From an uncultured Erysipelotrichaceae bacterium (GTDB lineage Bacteria > Bacillota_I > Bacilli_A > Erysipelotrichales > Erysipelotrichaceae), in NCBI GenBank assembly GCA_937957895.1, contig CALFEZ010000313.1:1-6766 (forward strand): a stretch of DNA of 6,766 nucleotides. The letters are read 5' to 3'. Position numbers and translations under genes: made by a program. Positions within the stretch are counted from its first letter, which is position 1; every line of letters starts with the position of its first letter. Below, in pieces: positions 1-6,577 of this stretch. The notes under the pieces were generated by a model. That model was not told the origin of the DNA, searched no databases, and saw only the letters and a list, made by a program, of their open reading frames with translations.

Positions 1-1835
1 TGGGATGGCCGAGGAATTTTACCGTGCTCGATCAGGAAGATCAGAAGTCCATCATCAAGCAAGCTTACAAAGACCTGGACATGCAGGCTCAGGAGTTCAC
101 CTATGGATCGATGCTGGATTACATCGCTGCCAACAAGGCAGCTGACATCACCATCGAGCATGCACTGACTTTGGCCGGCAATCATCCGTTTGAAAAGAAA
201 AAAGCCAAAGTCTACGGGTACTATGTCCAACGATGTGAAAGTAACTACTGGCTGGATTTTGATGATTTGCTGCTTAAGACGGTACGGTTGCTCAAAGTGT
301 CATCCAACACTCGCAACAAATGGCAAAACCGTTTTCAATACATCCATATCGATGAGTTTCAGGATGTCGACCATGTCCAATATGAGCTACTTAAACTGCT
401 CAAATCCCCAACCAACAGTGTATATGTGGTTGGTGATCCTGATCAGACGATCTATACCTGGCGAGGTGCTGATGTCAACATCATCCTGAACTTCGAAAAA
501 GACTTTCAGCCTTGTGAAACCATCGTTCTCAATGAAAACTATCGTTCGACGCCATCGATCCTCAAAGGAGCCAATGCGCTGATCAGTCATAACAAATACC
601 GTGTTGAAAAAGAGTTATTCAGCAGACAGAAAGACCAAAACAAGATCATCCACGTGCAGCTTGAAAGCGAAGAGATGGAAAGTCACTGGATCGCCAACAA
701 GTTGCAGGAACTTCATAAAAAAGGCAAAGACTACAAGCAATGTGCAGTTCTCTATCGCTCCAACTACCTCTCACGTTCGATGGAAAAAAGTCTGAGGGAC
801 CGCGGGATCCCTTACATTATTTATGGTGGCATCCGATTTTATGATCGGATGGAAATCAAAGACGTGCTCAGTTATTTGCGGCTGATCACGATGAGTGATG
901 ATCTGGCATTTATTCGAGTGATCAATCAACCGCGGCGTGGCATCGGCGAAAAGACGATGCAGATCATCCAACAAACAGCCAATGAGTTGCATCTTTCACT
1001 TTATGAGGCTGCGAAAAAAACATCCCAGCTTCCGGTTGGAGCATCCAAAAAAGTGACAGAGTTCATCGACATGATCGAGCATTTCAAGGCCGTTTATCCA
1101 TCGACTCCGATCGATGTGCTGATCCAGGATGTACTGGATCGCTCAGGATTACGAGCAGCCTACACCAAAGACAAAGAAACAGATCGATTGGAAAACGTCA
1201 AAGAGTTGATCAACGATGCTTTGGATTTTATGGCTCGCTATCCCGATGCCGATATGATCGAGTACTTGCAGATGGTCTCACTTTATGGAGACAAAACCGA
1301 AGTACTGCAAAGTGATTTCGTGCAGTTGATGACGGTGCATGCTGCCAAAGGTCTGGAGTTTGACAATGTGTTTATGATGGCCATGTCAGAGGGTGTTTTC
1401 CCCAATGAACGCAGCATGGCCGAAGGTAAACTGGGTCTGGAAGAAGAACGTCGTCTTGCCTATGTGGCCATGACACGTGCCCGACATCAGCTTTATCTTA
1501 GTGAAAGCATGGGCTTTAGTTATGTTCTGGGACGTCCCAAGACACCATCACGCTTTATCCAGGAGATCGATCCGTCCGTGATCGAACATGAAATGGGTTC
1601 ACAGTATCACACCACCCGTGTCAAAAGTCTTTACACACCACGTGACTCTTTTGCCGGTGCAGGTGAAGTAGCATACAAAAAAGGAGACATGCTGACCCAC
1701 ACTGCTTTTGGAGATGGTGTGGTGATCGATATCCAGGGACAATTGGTAGTCATTGCTTTTGATTATCCTCATGGTGTCAAAAGCATCCTTGCGAGTCATT
1801 CTTCATTGAGTCTTAAGAAAGGAAACTTCTCATGA
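1..1835 (+). CDS. pcrA: ATP-dependent DNA helicase PcrA/UvrD, 3' part (5' end outside window)
   Basis: This is a superfamily 1A 3'-to-5' DNA helicase that works in repair, rolling-circle plasmid replication and removal of recombination or transcription blocks. The reading frame is open from the window edge (first full codon at 3), so the GTG at 24 is an internal Val, not a start. About 610 residues are visible against roughly 720-740 in PcrA, so about 110-130 residues with the Q motif and Walker A are missing upstream. Visible motifs in order are: motif II D-E-F-Q-D at 351-365; motif III G-D-P-D-Q-T-I-Y-T-W-R-G at 432-467; motif IV L-N-E-N-Y-R-S-T at 528-551; motif V T-V-H-A-A-K-G-L-E-F at 1332-1361; and motif VI with A-Y-V-A-M-T-R-A-R ending at 1484. 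The C terminus from about 1683 has the PcrA-type G-D-x-L-x-H-x-x-F-G-x-G-V-V module, which binds RNA polymerase in B. subtilis PcrA. That module and the ligA neighbour favour PcrA over Rep or RecB-like helicases. The stop overlaps the ligA start as ATGA. Confidence 0.96.
   Translation, partial: GWPRNFTVLDQEDQKSIIKQAYKDLDMQAQEFTYGSMLDYIAANKAADITIEHALTLAGNHPFEKKKAKVYGYYVQRCESNYWLDFDDLLLKTVRLLKVSSNTRNKWQNRFQYIHIDEFQDVDHVQYELLKLLKSPTNSVYVVGDPDQTIYTWRGADVNIILNFEKDFQPCETIVLNENYRSTPSILKGANALISHNKYRVEKELFSRQKDQNKIIHVQLESEEMESHWIANKLQELHKKGKDYKQCAVLYRSNYLSRSMEKSLRDRGIPYIIYGGIRFYDRMEIKDVLSYLRLITMSDDLAFIRVINQPRRGIGEKTMQIIQQTANELHLSLYEAAKKTSQLPVGASKKVTEFIDMIEHFKAVYPSTPIDVLIQDVLDRSGLRAAYTKDKETDRLENVKELINDALDFMARYPDADMIEYLQMVSLYGDKTEVLQSDFVQLMTVHAAKGLEFDNVFMMAMSEGVFPNERSMAEGKLGLEEERRLAYVAMTRARHQLYLSESMGFSYVLGRPKTPSRFIQEIDPSVIEHEMGSQYHTTRVKSLYTPRDSFAGAGEVAYKKGDMLTHTAFGDGVVIDIQGQLVVIAFDYPHGVKSILASHSSLSLKKGNFS
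1816..1823 (+). promoter_or_regulatory. Ribosome binding site of ligA
   Basis: AGAAAGGA lies 8 nt before the ligA ATG, inside the last codons of pcrA. It matches eight consecutive bases of the complement of the 16S rRNA 3' end (AGAAAGGAGG). It supports the ATG at 1832 as the start and implies coupling to pcrA termination. Confidence 0.8.
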
Positions 1836-3826
1836 GCAAACAACGCATCGAGCAGTTGAGAGCTTTGTTGCATCAGTACAACATGGAATACCATGGTCTG
1901 GATGCACCATCGGTCTCCGATGAGATCTACGACAATCTGATGCAGGAACTGATCGGATTGGAAGCTCAGTTTCCGGAGTACATGGATCCAACTTCACCGA
2001 CCCAAAGGGTCGGAGGAGTGGTGTTGGATCGCTTCAATAAAGTGCCACACAAAAAAAGCATGCTTTCTTTAGGCAATGTCTACTCCGATCAGGAAGTCAG
2101 AAGTTTTCATCAGCGTATGCTCAAAGAAACAACACATCCTACCTATGTCGTGGAATGCAAGATCGATGGTCTGGCCATTTCCTTGCATTACGAACAAGGA
2201 AATCTAATGTTGGCACTCACTCGCGGAGATGGAATTGAAGGAGAAGATGTCACCAACAATGTCAAGACCATCCGCTCGATCCCGCTCAAACTGACAAAGC
2301 CTATTAGTTGTGAAGTCAGAGGGGAGATCTACATGTCCAAAGACGTGTTTGAACGTCTCAACCAACAACGACAAAGCGAAGGAGCAATCATGTTTGCCAA
2401 TCCACGCAATGCCGCTGCCGGAACGATCCGACAACTGGATTCTGCGATCGTTGCCAAACGCGATTTGTCGATGTTTGCTTACTTTTGGGCTGATGCATCC
2501 GATCATGGTCAACATTCACATACACAGACCTTGACGACTCTCAAAGAACTTGGATTCAAAGTCAACGACTTGACAAGATCTTTCGATGATATCGAAGGTG
2601 TCATCGACTATGTCCAAAAGATCTATCAGATGCGCTCAAGTCTGCCCTATGAGATCGACGGTGTCGTTATCAAGATCGATGATCTGGCTACCCAGCAAAT
2701 GATCGGATCGACTTCCAAAAACCCCAAATGGGCTGTGGCATATAAGTTTGTTGCACAGCAGGCGATGACGATCGTAGAGGATATCTTTCTGACGGTTGGT
2801 CGTACCGGCAAGATCACACCCAATGCCAAACTTCAGCCGGTGACTTTGGCTCAGACTCAGGTCGGATTTGCCAGTTTGCACAATCTTGATTACATCCAAC
2901 AAAAGGATATCCGGATCCATGATGTCGTGTTGGTCCAAAAAGCGGGAGACATCATCCCGGAAGTTGTGGAAGTGGTATTGGATCAACGACCGGACAATGC
3001 CCAGCCATATGACTATGACCAGACCTGTCCTGTATGTCGTGAACATACTGTCCAACTTGAAGGAGAAGTGGATGTGTATTGTGTCAATCCCAACTGTCCG
3101 GGAAGAGTCGTGGAATCATTGATCCACTATGCTTCAAGAGATGCCCTCAACATCGACGGACTTGGTGAAAAACGAGTCCAACAGCTTTATGATGCTGGTT
3201 TACTGCAAAAGATCGAAGATATCTATGCATTGAAAGGTAAAAAAGATGCAATGCTGCAGTTGGAGAAGTTTGCTGAAAAATCAGTGCAGCAGTTGCTCGA
3301 TGCGATCGAAGCAAGCAAAAAGGCAGCATTTCATCGATTCCTGTTTGGACTTGGGATCCGTCACATCGGTCAAAAAGCATCCAGGATCTTGGCAGAAGCA
3401 TTTTTGGACATCGACACTTTGATGCAGGTAGAGTATGACACCTTGATCATGATCGATGAAGTCGGACCAGCCATGGCACAATCACTCCATGCTTACTTCA
3501 GACAACCAGAAAACATCGTGCTGATCGAGCATCTCAAAGCAGCCGGTTGTACCCTAAAAACACAAACCAAACAAGAAACATCCACCAATGTGTTTACCAA
3601 CAAGACAGTCGTCTTGACGGGTTCATTGGATCATTATACGCGTGATCAGGCGAAAGAATTGTTGATCAGATTCGGTGCCAATGTCACTTCATCGGTCTCT
3701 AAATCGACCGATCTGGTGATTGCAGGCAAAGAAGCGGGTTCAAAGCTTGAAAAAGCACGAACACTTGAAATCCAAGTATGGGACGAAACCCGTTTTATCC
3801 AGGAGGTGGAGCAAATTGAAACATAA
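1832..3826 (+). CDS. ligA: NAD+-dependent DNA ligase LigA (complete)
   Basis: This 664-residue protein has the usual LigA length and seals nicks in DNA by the ligase-AMP route using NAD+ (EC 6.5.1.2); it is the replicative ligase of bacteria. Domain Ia (about 1-70) keeps the NMN-binding set Y20, H21, D30, Y33, D34, followed by S-P-T-Q-R-V-G-G. The nucleotidyltransferase domain carries the adenylated lysine K110 in K-I-D-G, motif III E-V-R-G-E-I-Y (161-167), motif IV Y-E-I-D-G-V-V-I-K (273-281) and motif V K-W-A-V-A-Y-K-F (299-306). The OB fold follows with V-G-R-T-G-K-I-T-P (322-330) and A-G-D-I-I-P-E-V-V. A four-Cys zinc finger is formed by C399, C402, C417 and C422. Helix-hairpin-helix repeats occupy about 430-560 (I-D-G-L-G, G-L-G-I-R-H-I-G, I-D-E-V-G), and a C-terminal BRCT domain about 587-660. 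No key residue is missing. The ATG overlaps the pcrA stop, and the 3' end overlaps the camS start by 11 nt. Identity is essentially certain. Confidence 0.98.
   Translation: MSKQRIEQLRALLHQYNMEYHGLDAPSVSDEIYDNLMQELIGLEAQFPEYMDPTSPTQRVGGVVLDRFNKVPHKKSMLSLGNVYSDQEVRSFHQRMLKETTHPTYVVECKIDGLAISLHYEQGNLMLALTRGDGIEGEDVTNNVKTIRSIPLKLTKPISCEVRGEIYMSKDVFERLNQQRQSEGAIMFANPRNAAAGTIRQLDSAIVAKRDLSMFAYFWADASDHGQHSHTQTLTTLKELGFKVNDLTRSFDDIEGVIDYVQKIYQMRSSLPYEIDGVVIKIDDLATQQMIGSTSKNPKWAVAYKFVAQQAMTIVEDIFLTVGRTGKITPNAKLQPVTLAQTQVGFASLHNLDYIQQKDIRIHDVVLVQKAGDIIPEVVEVVLDQRPDNAQPYDYDQTCPVCREHTVQLEGEVDVYCVNPNCPGRVVESLIHYASRDALNIDGLGEKRVQQLYDAGLLQKIEDIYALKGKKDAMLQLEKFAEKSVQQLLDAIEASKKAAFHRFLFGLGIRHIGQKASRILAEAFLDIDTLMQVEYDTLIMIDEVGPAMAQSLHAYFRQPENIVLIEHLKAAGCTLKTQTKQETSTNVFTNKTVVLTGSLDHYTRDQAKELLIRFGANVTSSVSKSTDLVIAGKEAGSKLEKARTLEIQVWDETRFIQEVEQIET
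3801..3808 (+). promoter_or_regulatory. Strong ribosome binding site that fixes the TTG start of camS
   Basis: AGGAGGTG, a perfect eight-base match to the anti-Shine-Dalgarno, lies within the 3' end of ligA. Its AGGAGG core ends 9 nt before the TTG at 3816. No comparable site precedes the next in-frame ATG at 3840. The ATG further upstream at 3720 would put about 32 residues before the signal peptide. The site therefore decides the camS start. Confidence 0.85.
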
Positions 3827-4898
3827 GTGGTTAATAACGATGGTGCTGATCTTGCTTTTGGGTGCTTGTGCTCCTGAAAGGGAAGATCCCGACAACACGA
3901 TCGTCTTGCCAGGCCAAAGCGGGGAGTATTCAGTCGTTGTCGATTTCAGACCTTCTTCCGTCAGAAACTATCACGGAACGTATCTTGGTTCATATGACAT
4001 CCACGAGATCGGAAGTCAGCTGATCGAAAACTCCAAACAACATTTCTCCGTCAATGAGTATTTCCTTCAGGAAGGTCAGATCATCAACAACGATCGTCTG
4101 CTTTCTTTGGTACGACGTGAATCACCGACCAATCCACAAGGACTCAACCCAGCTTCAGGAAGCAGTTTTGACATCGGTAACGGGATCTTGCTTGAAGATC
4201 CGGTCTTGGTGGCAGATGTGGTCGAGATCAACTTCATGCAGTCACGCCAGGATCGTTTGACACTGTCAGGGATCGCGGTTGCGATCGTGTTTAATCAGGT
4301 CCAACGGATCGAGACCAGTACCAGTGTCACCACATACGTGATCGATGACATGCGGCTTTATGAGTATGCCAGTGATATTGGCAGAAAGCTTGAAAGCTAT
4401 CTCAGAACGTTGAGTCAGGTGGGAGATATCCCCATCTACATCGGACTTTACTCAACAAGAAGTGTGGATTCTGCTGTCAGCGGAAGCTATTTTGCACAGG
4501 GTTATTTCGTGGCACGAAGTGGTCAGTTTGATCGGATCGATCAACGTTGGCTCATTTTCCCAAGCACAGAAGCTACCCAACTAGATCCGATCAACAGTGC
4601 TTCCTTCAATGGCTTGAAACGATCATTGCAACAGCTTTTACCCGAGGCGATCGGTGTCATTGGAAAAGGAGAGTTTTTAAACGGACAGTTGCGTTATCTC
4701 AAGATCGATGTGCAAATGGTCGCCAAAACGTTTATGGAAGTCAAAGCAACATCTCAATTGACGGCTTCGATCATCGATGGATTTGATGATCCAAGAGTCC
4801 ATCTTCTGGTGGAAGTCAAATCGTTGGATAAGACCCTTGCGATCATTGAACGATTACCGAATCAAACTAAAGCAACCATTACTTATATACGTTCATAG
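3816..4898 (+). CDS. camS: CamS/YerH-family lipoprotein (sex pheromone cAM373 precursor family)
   Basis: From the TTG start this is a 360-residue membrane-anchored lipoprotein. Residues 1-17 are a short signal peptide: basic M-K-H-K, a hydrophobic run, then the lipobox L-G-A-C with C18 as the likely lipidated residue. A start at the ATG at 3840 would remove the basic end and leave only nine residues before the Cys, so TTG is preferred. The mature part contains CamS-like features: Y-F-L-Q-E-G-Q near residue 82, G-L-N-P near 109-112, a segment from about 129 with P-V-L-V-A-D-V-V-E, and a beta-rich C-terminal half ending T-I-T-Y-I-R-S. Family assignment rests on these motifs plus position: in B. 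subtilis yerH follows pcrA-ligA, and staphylococcal camS follows ligA. In enterococci and staphylococci a peptide from the signal sequence of this family acts as the conjugation pheromone cAM373; the role of the mature lipoprotein is poorly understood. The gene is likely coupled to ligA by the 11-nt overlap, and gatC follows after 12 nt. Confidence 0.85.
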   Translation: MKHKWLITMVLILLLGACAPEREDPDNTIVLPGQSGEYSVVVDFRPSSVRNYHGTYLGSYDIHEIGSQLIENSKQHFSVNEYFLQEGQIINNDRLLSLVRRESPTNPQGLNPASGSSFDIGNGILLEDPVLVADVVEINFMQSRQDRLTLSGIAVAIVFNQVQRIETSTSVTTYVIDDMRLYEYASDIGRKLESYLRTLSQVGDIPIYIGLYSTRSVDSAVSGSYFAQGYFVARSGQFDRIDQRWLIFPSTEATQLDPINSASFNGLKRSLQQLLPEAIGVIGKGEFLNGQLRYLKIDVQMVAKTFMEVKATSQLTASIIDGFDDPRVHLLVEVKSLDKTLAIIERLPNQTKATITYIRS

Positions 4899-4903
4899 AA
4901 AGG
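4897..4903 (+). promoter_or_regulatory. Ribosome binding site of gatC
   Basis: AGAAAGG begins within the camS TAG stop and ends 7 nt before the gatC ATG. The 14 bases from 4897 to 4910 differ at one position from the ligA leader at 1816-1829. It supports the ATG at 4911 and suggests reinitiation after camS. Confidence 0.75.
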
Positions 4904-4910
4904 CAACTTC

Positions 4911-5204
4911 ATGGAACATATCAACAAAAAACAAGTCCTGGATCTGGCCAATGAGCTGAATTTTACTCTCAGTGATCAGGAGATCGATGAGATCATAGAT
5001 GAGTTTGATATCCTGGTCGAACAGATCGGACTACTGGATCATATCGATACCGAACATGTGGAACCGATGGTGTATCCTTTTGAGGCTCCGATCGCGTATC
5101 TTAGAGAAGACGTGGTGGATCATGTTTTGTCAGTAAAGGATGCGCTATCCAATGCTCCTAAAAAGAAAGATGGTTTTGTCATCGTGCCAAAGGTGGTACT
5201 ATGA
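4911..5204 (+). CDS. gatC: Asp-tRNA(Asn)/Glu-tRNA(Gln) amidotransferase subunit C (complete)
   Basis: This 97-residue protein is the small subunit of the GatCAB transamidosome, of normal length for the family. GatC has no catalytic site; it wraps around the GatA-GatB interface and stabilises the heterotrimer. Recognisable features are the N-terminal helical pair (about 5-42), the central L-L-D-H-I-D-T-E-H-V-E-P segment (41-52), the L-R-E-D element (64-67), and the C-terminal S-V-K-D-A-L-S-N-A-P stretch with K-D-G-F-V-I-V-P-K-V-V (86-96). All have direct counterparts in typical GatC (L-R-E-D, A-L-x-N-A-P, D-G-x-x-x-V-P-x-V). The start is the ATG just downstream of AGAAAGG, and the TGA stop overlaps the gatA ATG. 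Its place directly before gatA supports the call. Confidence 0.93.
   Translation: MEHINKKQVLDLANELNFTLSDQEIDEIIDEFDILVEQIGLLDHIDTEHVEPMVYPFEAPIAYLREDVVDHVLSVKDALSNAPKKKDGFVIVPKVVL
5189..5196 (+). promoter_or_regulatory. Ribosome binding site of gatA
   Basis: AAAGGTGG, one mismatch from AAAGGAGG, lies in the last codons of gatC. Its AAAGG part ends 7 nt before the gatA ATG. It is weaker than the camS or ligA sites, so translation of gatA probably depends partly on coupling through the ATGA overlap. Confidence 0.6.
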
Positions 5205-6577
5205 GCACTATAGTAAAACAAGCAATCGAGGATCTGCTGAAGATCCAACCCGACACCAACGCTTGCATCACCATCATCGAAGATCCTCAATCCCCATTGC
5301 CTTCCGATAGTCCGCTTTTTGGGTGGCCCATCGCTGTCAAAGACAACTTTGTCACCAAAGGTCATTTGTCTACTGCCGGATCAAAGATCCTTTCCAATCA
5401 TGTCGGAGTATACGATGCTACGGCAGTACTCAAGCTCAAGCAGGCAGGTTGTGTGGTCGTTGCCAAAACGGCATTGGATGAACTTGGTATGGGCGGAACC
5501 GGGCTGACATGTTTTACCGGACCAGTGCATAATCCTCACGATGTCTCCCGTCAGGCAGGAGGATCCTCTTCCGGTTCTGCGGTCGTGGTGGCTGCCGGTG
5601 CCGTGAGAATGGCACTAGGGAGTGATACCGGAGACAGTGTCCGCAAACCCGCATCTTTTTGTGGGATCGTGGGAGTCAAACCGACATATGGTCGTATCTC
5701 CCGTTATGGAGTGATTCCATATGCTTCATCTTTGGATCATGTGGGGTATTTCACCACTGATGTCATGGATGCGGCCTTGACACTTGAAGCACTATCGGGT
5801 TTTGATCCGCACGATCCAACCACCATCATCGAACCATTACAACCATTTGCCTCCGATTTGAAAGGGGATCTTAGCGGGAAGAAGATCGGGGTGTTTAGAA
5901 ATGTGATCGATCATATCGATAACAAAGACACTCTGGCTTTGTTTGATCAACTGATCAACAACATCAAAGAAAAAGGGGCAGAAGTCGTGGATGTCTTTTA
6001 TGATGAGACATTGTTGGTGACTGCTTTGCCGACCTATTACATCATCGCCAACTGTGAAGCAACAGCCAACCATGCCAATCTGACAGCCGTCAATTTTGGA
6101 CTGCAACAACCTGGTGAAGATCTTGAAAGTATCATGAAAGCATCACGTACGATCGGATTCAATCCCACACTACGCAAGCGATTTGTTATTGGCAGTTATG
6201 GCTTGAAAGACGAAAATCAAGAACGCATCTTCAAAAAGGCACAACGTGTCCGTCGTCGGTTGGTCGAAGAACTCGATCATGTGTTGTCCGATATCGACGT
6301 GCTGATCGCACCAGCCAGCTCCAGCATTGCTCCGAAAATCGAAGAGGAGGACATCGATAAGTTGTCAGCCAAACATCTGATCAGTGAAAACTACATGGTT
6401 CTAGGTAACTTCTCCGGCTATCCAAGCATGACGATCCCCATGGGTTCGATCTTTGGGATGCCGATCGGAGTCAATATCACAACCAAAGCCAAAAGCGAAG
6501 CATTGATGTTTGAAGTGGCACTGGGGCTCGAAAAAGCAATCAACTATAAGAACAATGGAAAGAAGGTGGACCTATGA
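5201..6577 (+). CDS. gatA: Asp-tRNA(Asn)/Glu-tRNA(Gln) amidotransferase subunit A, amidase (complete)
   Basis: GatA is the amidase-signature glutaminase that releases ammonia from glutamine and passes it through a tunnel to GatB, where Glu-tRNA(Gln) or Asp-tRNA(Asn) is amidated in the cytoplasm. The Ser-cisSer-Lys triad is complete: K47 (A-V-K-D-N), cis-Ser S122 (G-G-S-S) and nucleophile S146. The spacings of 75 and 24 residues equal those of S. aureus GatA K79/S154/S178. Other family elements are F-C-G-I-V-G-V-K-P-T-Y-G-R-I-S-R-Y-G (153-170), the S-S-L-D-H-V-G block (176-182) and K-K-A-Q-R-V-R (345-351). Oddities: the protein is 458 residues, shorter than the usual 480-490, with about 32 fewer residues before the catalytic Lys; the nucleophile motif reads D-T-G-D-S in place of D-T-G-G-S; and the cis-Ser loop reads G-G-S-S-S-G-S in place of G-G-S-S-G-G-S. 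From memory these resemble Mollicutes-type GatA. Both ends overlap neighbours as ATGA. A stand-alone amidase is excluded by context. Confidence 0.95.
   Translation: MSTIVKQAIEDLLKIQPDTNACITIIEDPQSPLPSDSPLFGWPIAVKDNFVTKGHLSTAGSKILSNHVGVYDATAVLKLKQAGCVVVAKTALDELGMGGTGLTCFTGPVHNPHDVSRQAGGSSSGSAVVVAAGAVRMALGSDTGDSVRKPASFCGIVGVKPTYGRISRYGVIPYASSLDHVGYFTTDVMDAALTLEALSGFDPHDPTTIIEPLQPFASDLKGDLSGKKIGVFRNVIDHIDNKDTLALFDQLINNIKEKGAEVVDVFYDETLLVTALPTYYIIANCEATANHANLTAVNFGLQQPGEDLESIMKASRTIGFNPTLRKRFVIGSYGLKDENQERIFKKAQRVRRRLVEELDHVLSDIDVLIAPASSSIAPKIEEEDIDKLSAKHLISENYMVLGNFSGYPSMTIPMGSIFGMPIGVNITTKAKSEALMFEVALGLEKAINYKNNGKKVDL
6561..6569 (+). promoter_or_regulatory. Ribosome binding site of gatB
   Basis: AGAAGGTGG lies in the last codons of gatA, with the AGAAGG part ending 7 nt before the gatB ATG. 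It supports 6574 as the gatB start. Confidence 0.7.

Noticed and set aside
24..26. GTG as a start codon for pcrA
   Set aside because: The frame is open upstream to the window edge with PcrA-like residues (W-P-R-N-F-T before it), and the essential ATP-binding N terminus would be missing, so this is an internal Val codon.
2055..2066. Perfect 12-bp palindrome AAAGCATGCTTT in an A/T-rich setting, as a terminator or operator
   Set aside because: It has no loop or GC-rich stem, lies deep in ligA coding for a conserved K-K-S-M-L-S-L segment, and is explained by the protein sequence.
2204..2515. 103-codon minus-strand open frame in the ligA adenylation domain
   Set aside because: Shadow of ligA: the plus strand here encodes motif III of the ligase, and the antisense product resembles nothing I recognise.
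2636..3055. 139-codon open frame on the minus strand inside ligA
   Set aside because: It lies wholly antisense to the OB-fold and zinc-finger region of ligA, has no recognisable motif and no convincing Shine-Dalgarno, and its openness follows from ligA codon usage.
3720..3815. Upstream ATG extension of camS
   Set aside because: The extra 32 residues overlap the ligA BRCT domain, lack a good ribosome binding site and would place a charged stretch ahead of the lipoprotein signal peptide.
4758..4790. TTGACG as a -35 box for an internal gatCAB promoter within camS
   Set aside because: No acceptable -10 hexamer lies 16-18 nt downstream; the TTATAT at 4883 has no -35 partner either.
5559..5568. 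10-bp palindrome GAGGATCCTC with an SD-like AGGAGG in gatA
   Set aside because: It encodes the conserved G-G-S-S catalytic loop and no start codon in a plausible frame follows, so an internal initiation site or operator is not supported.
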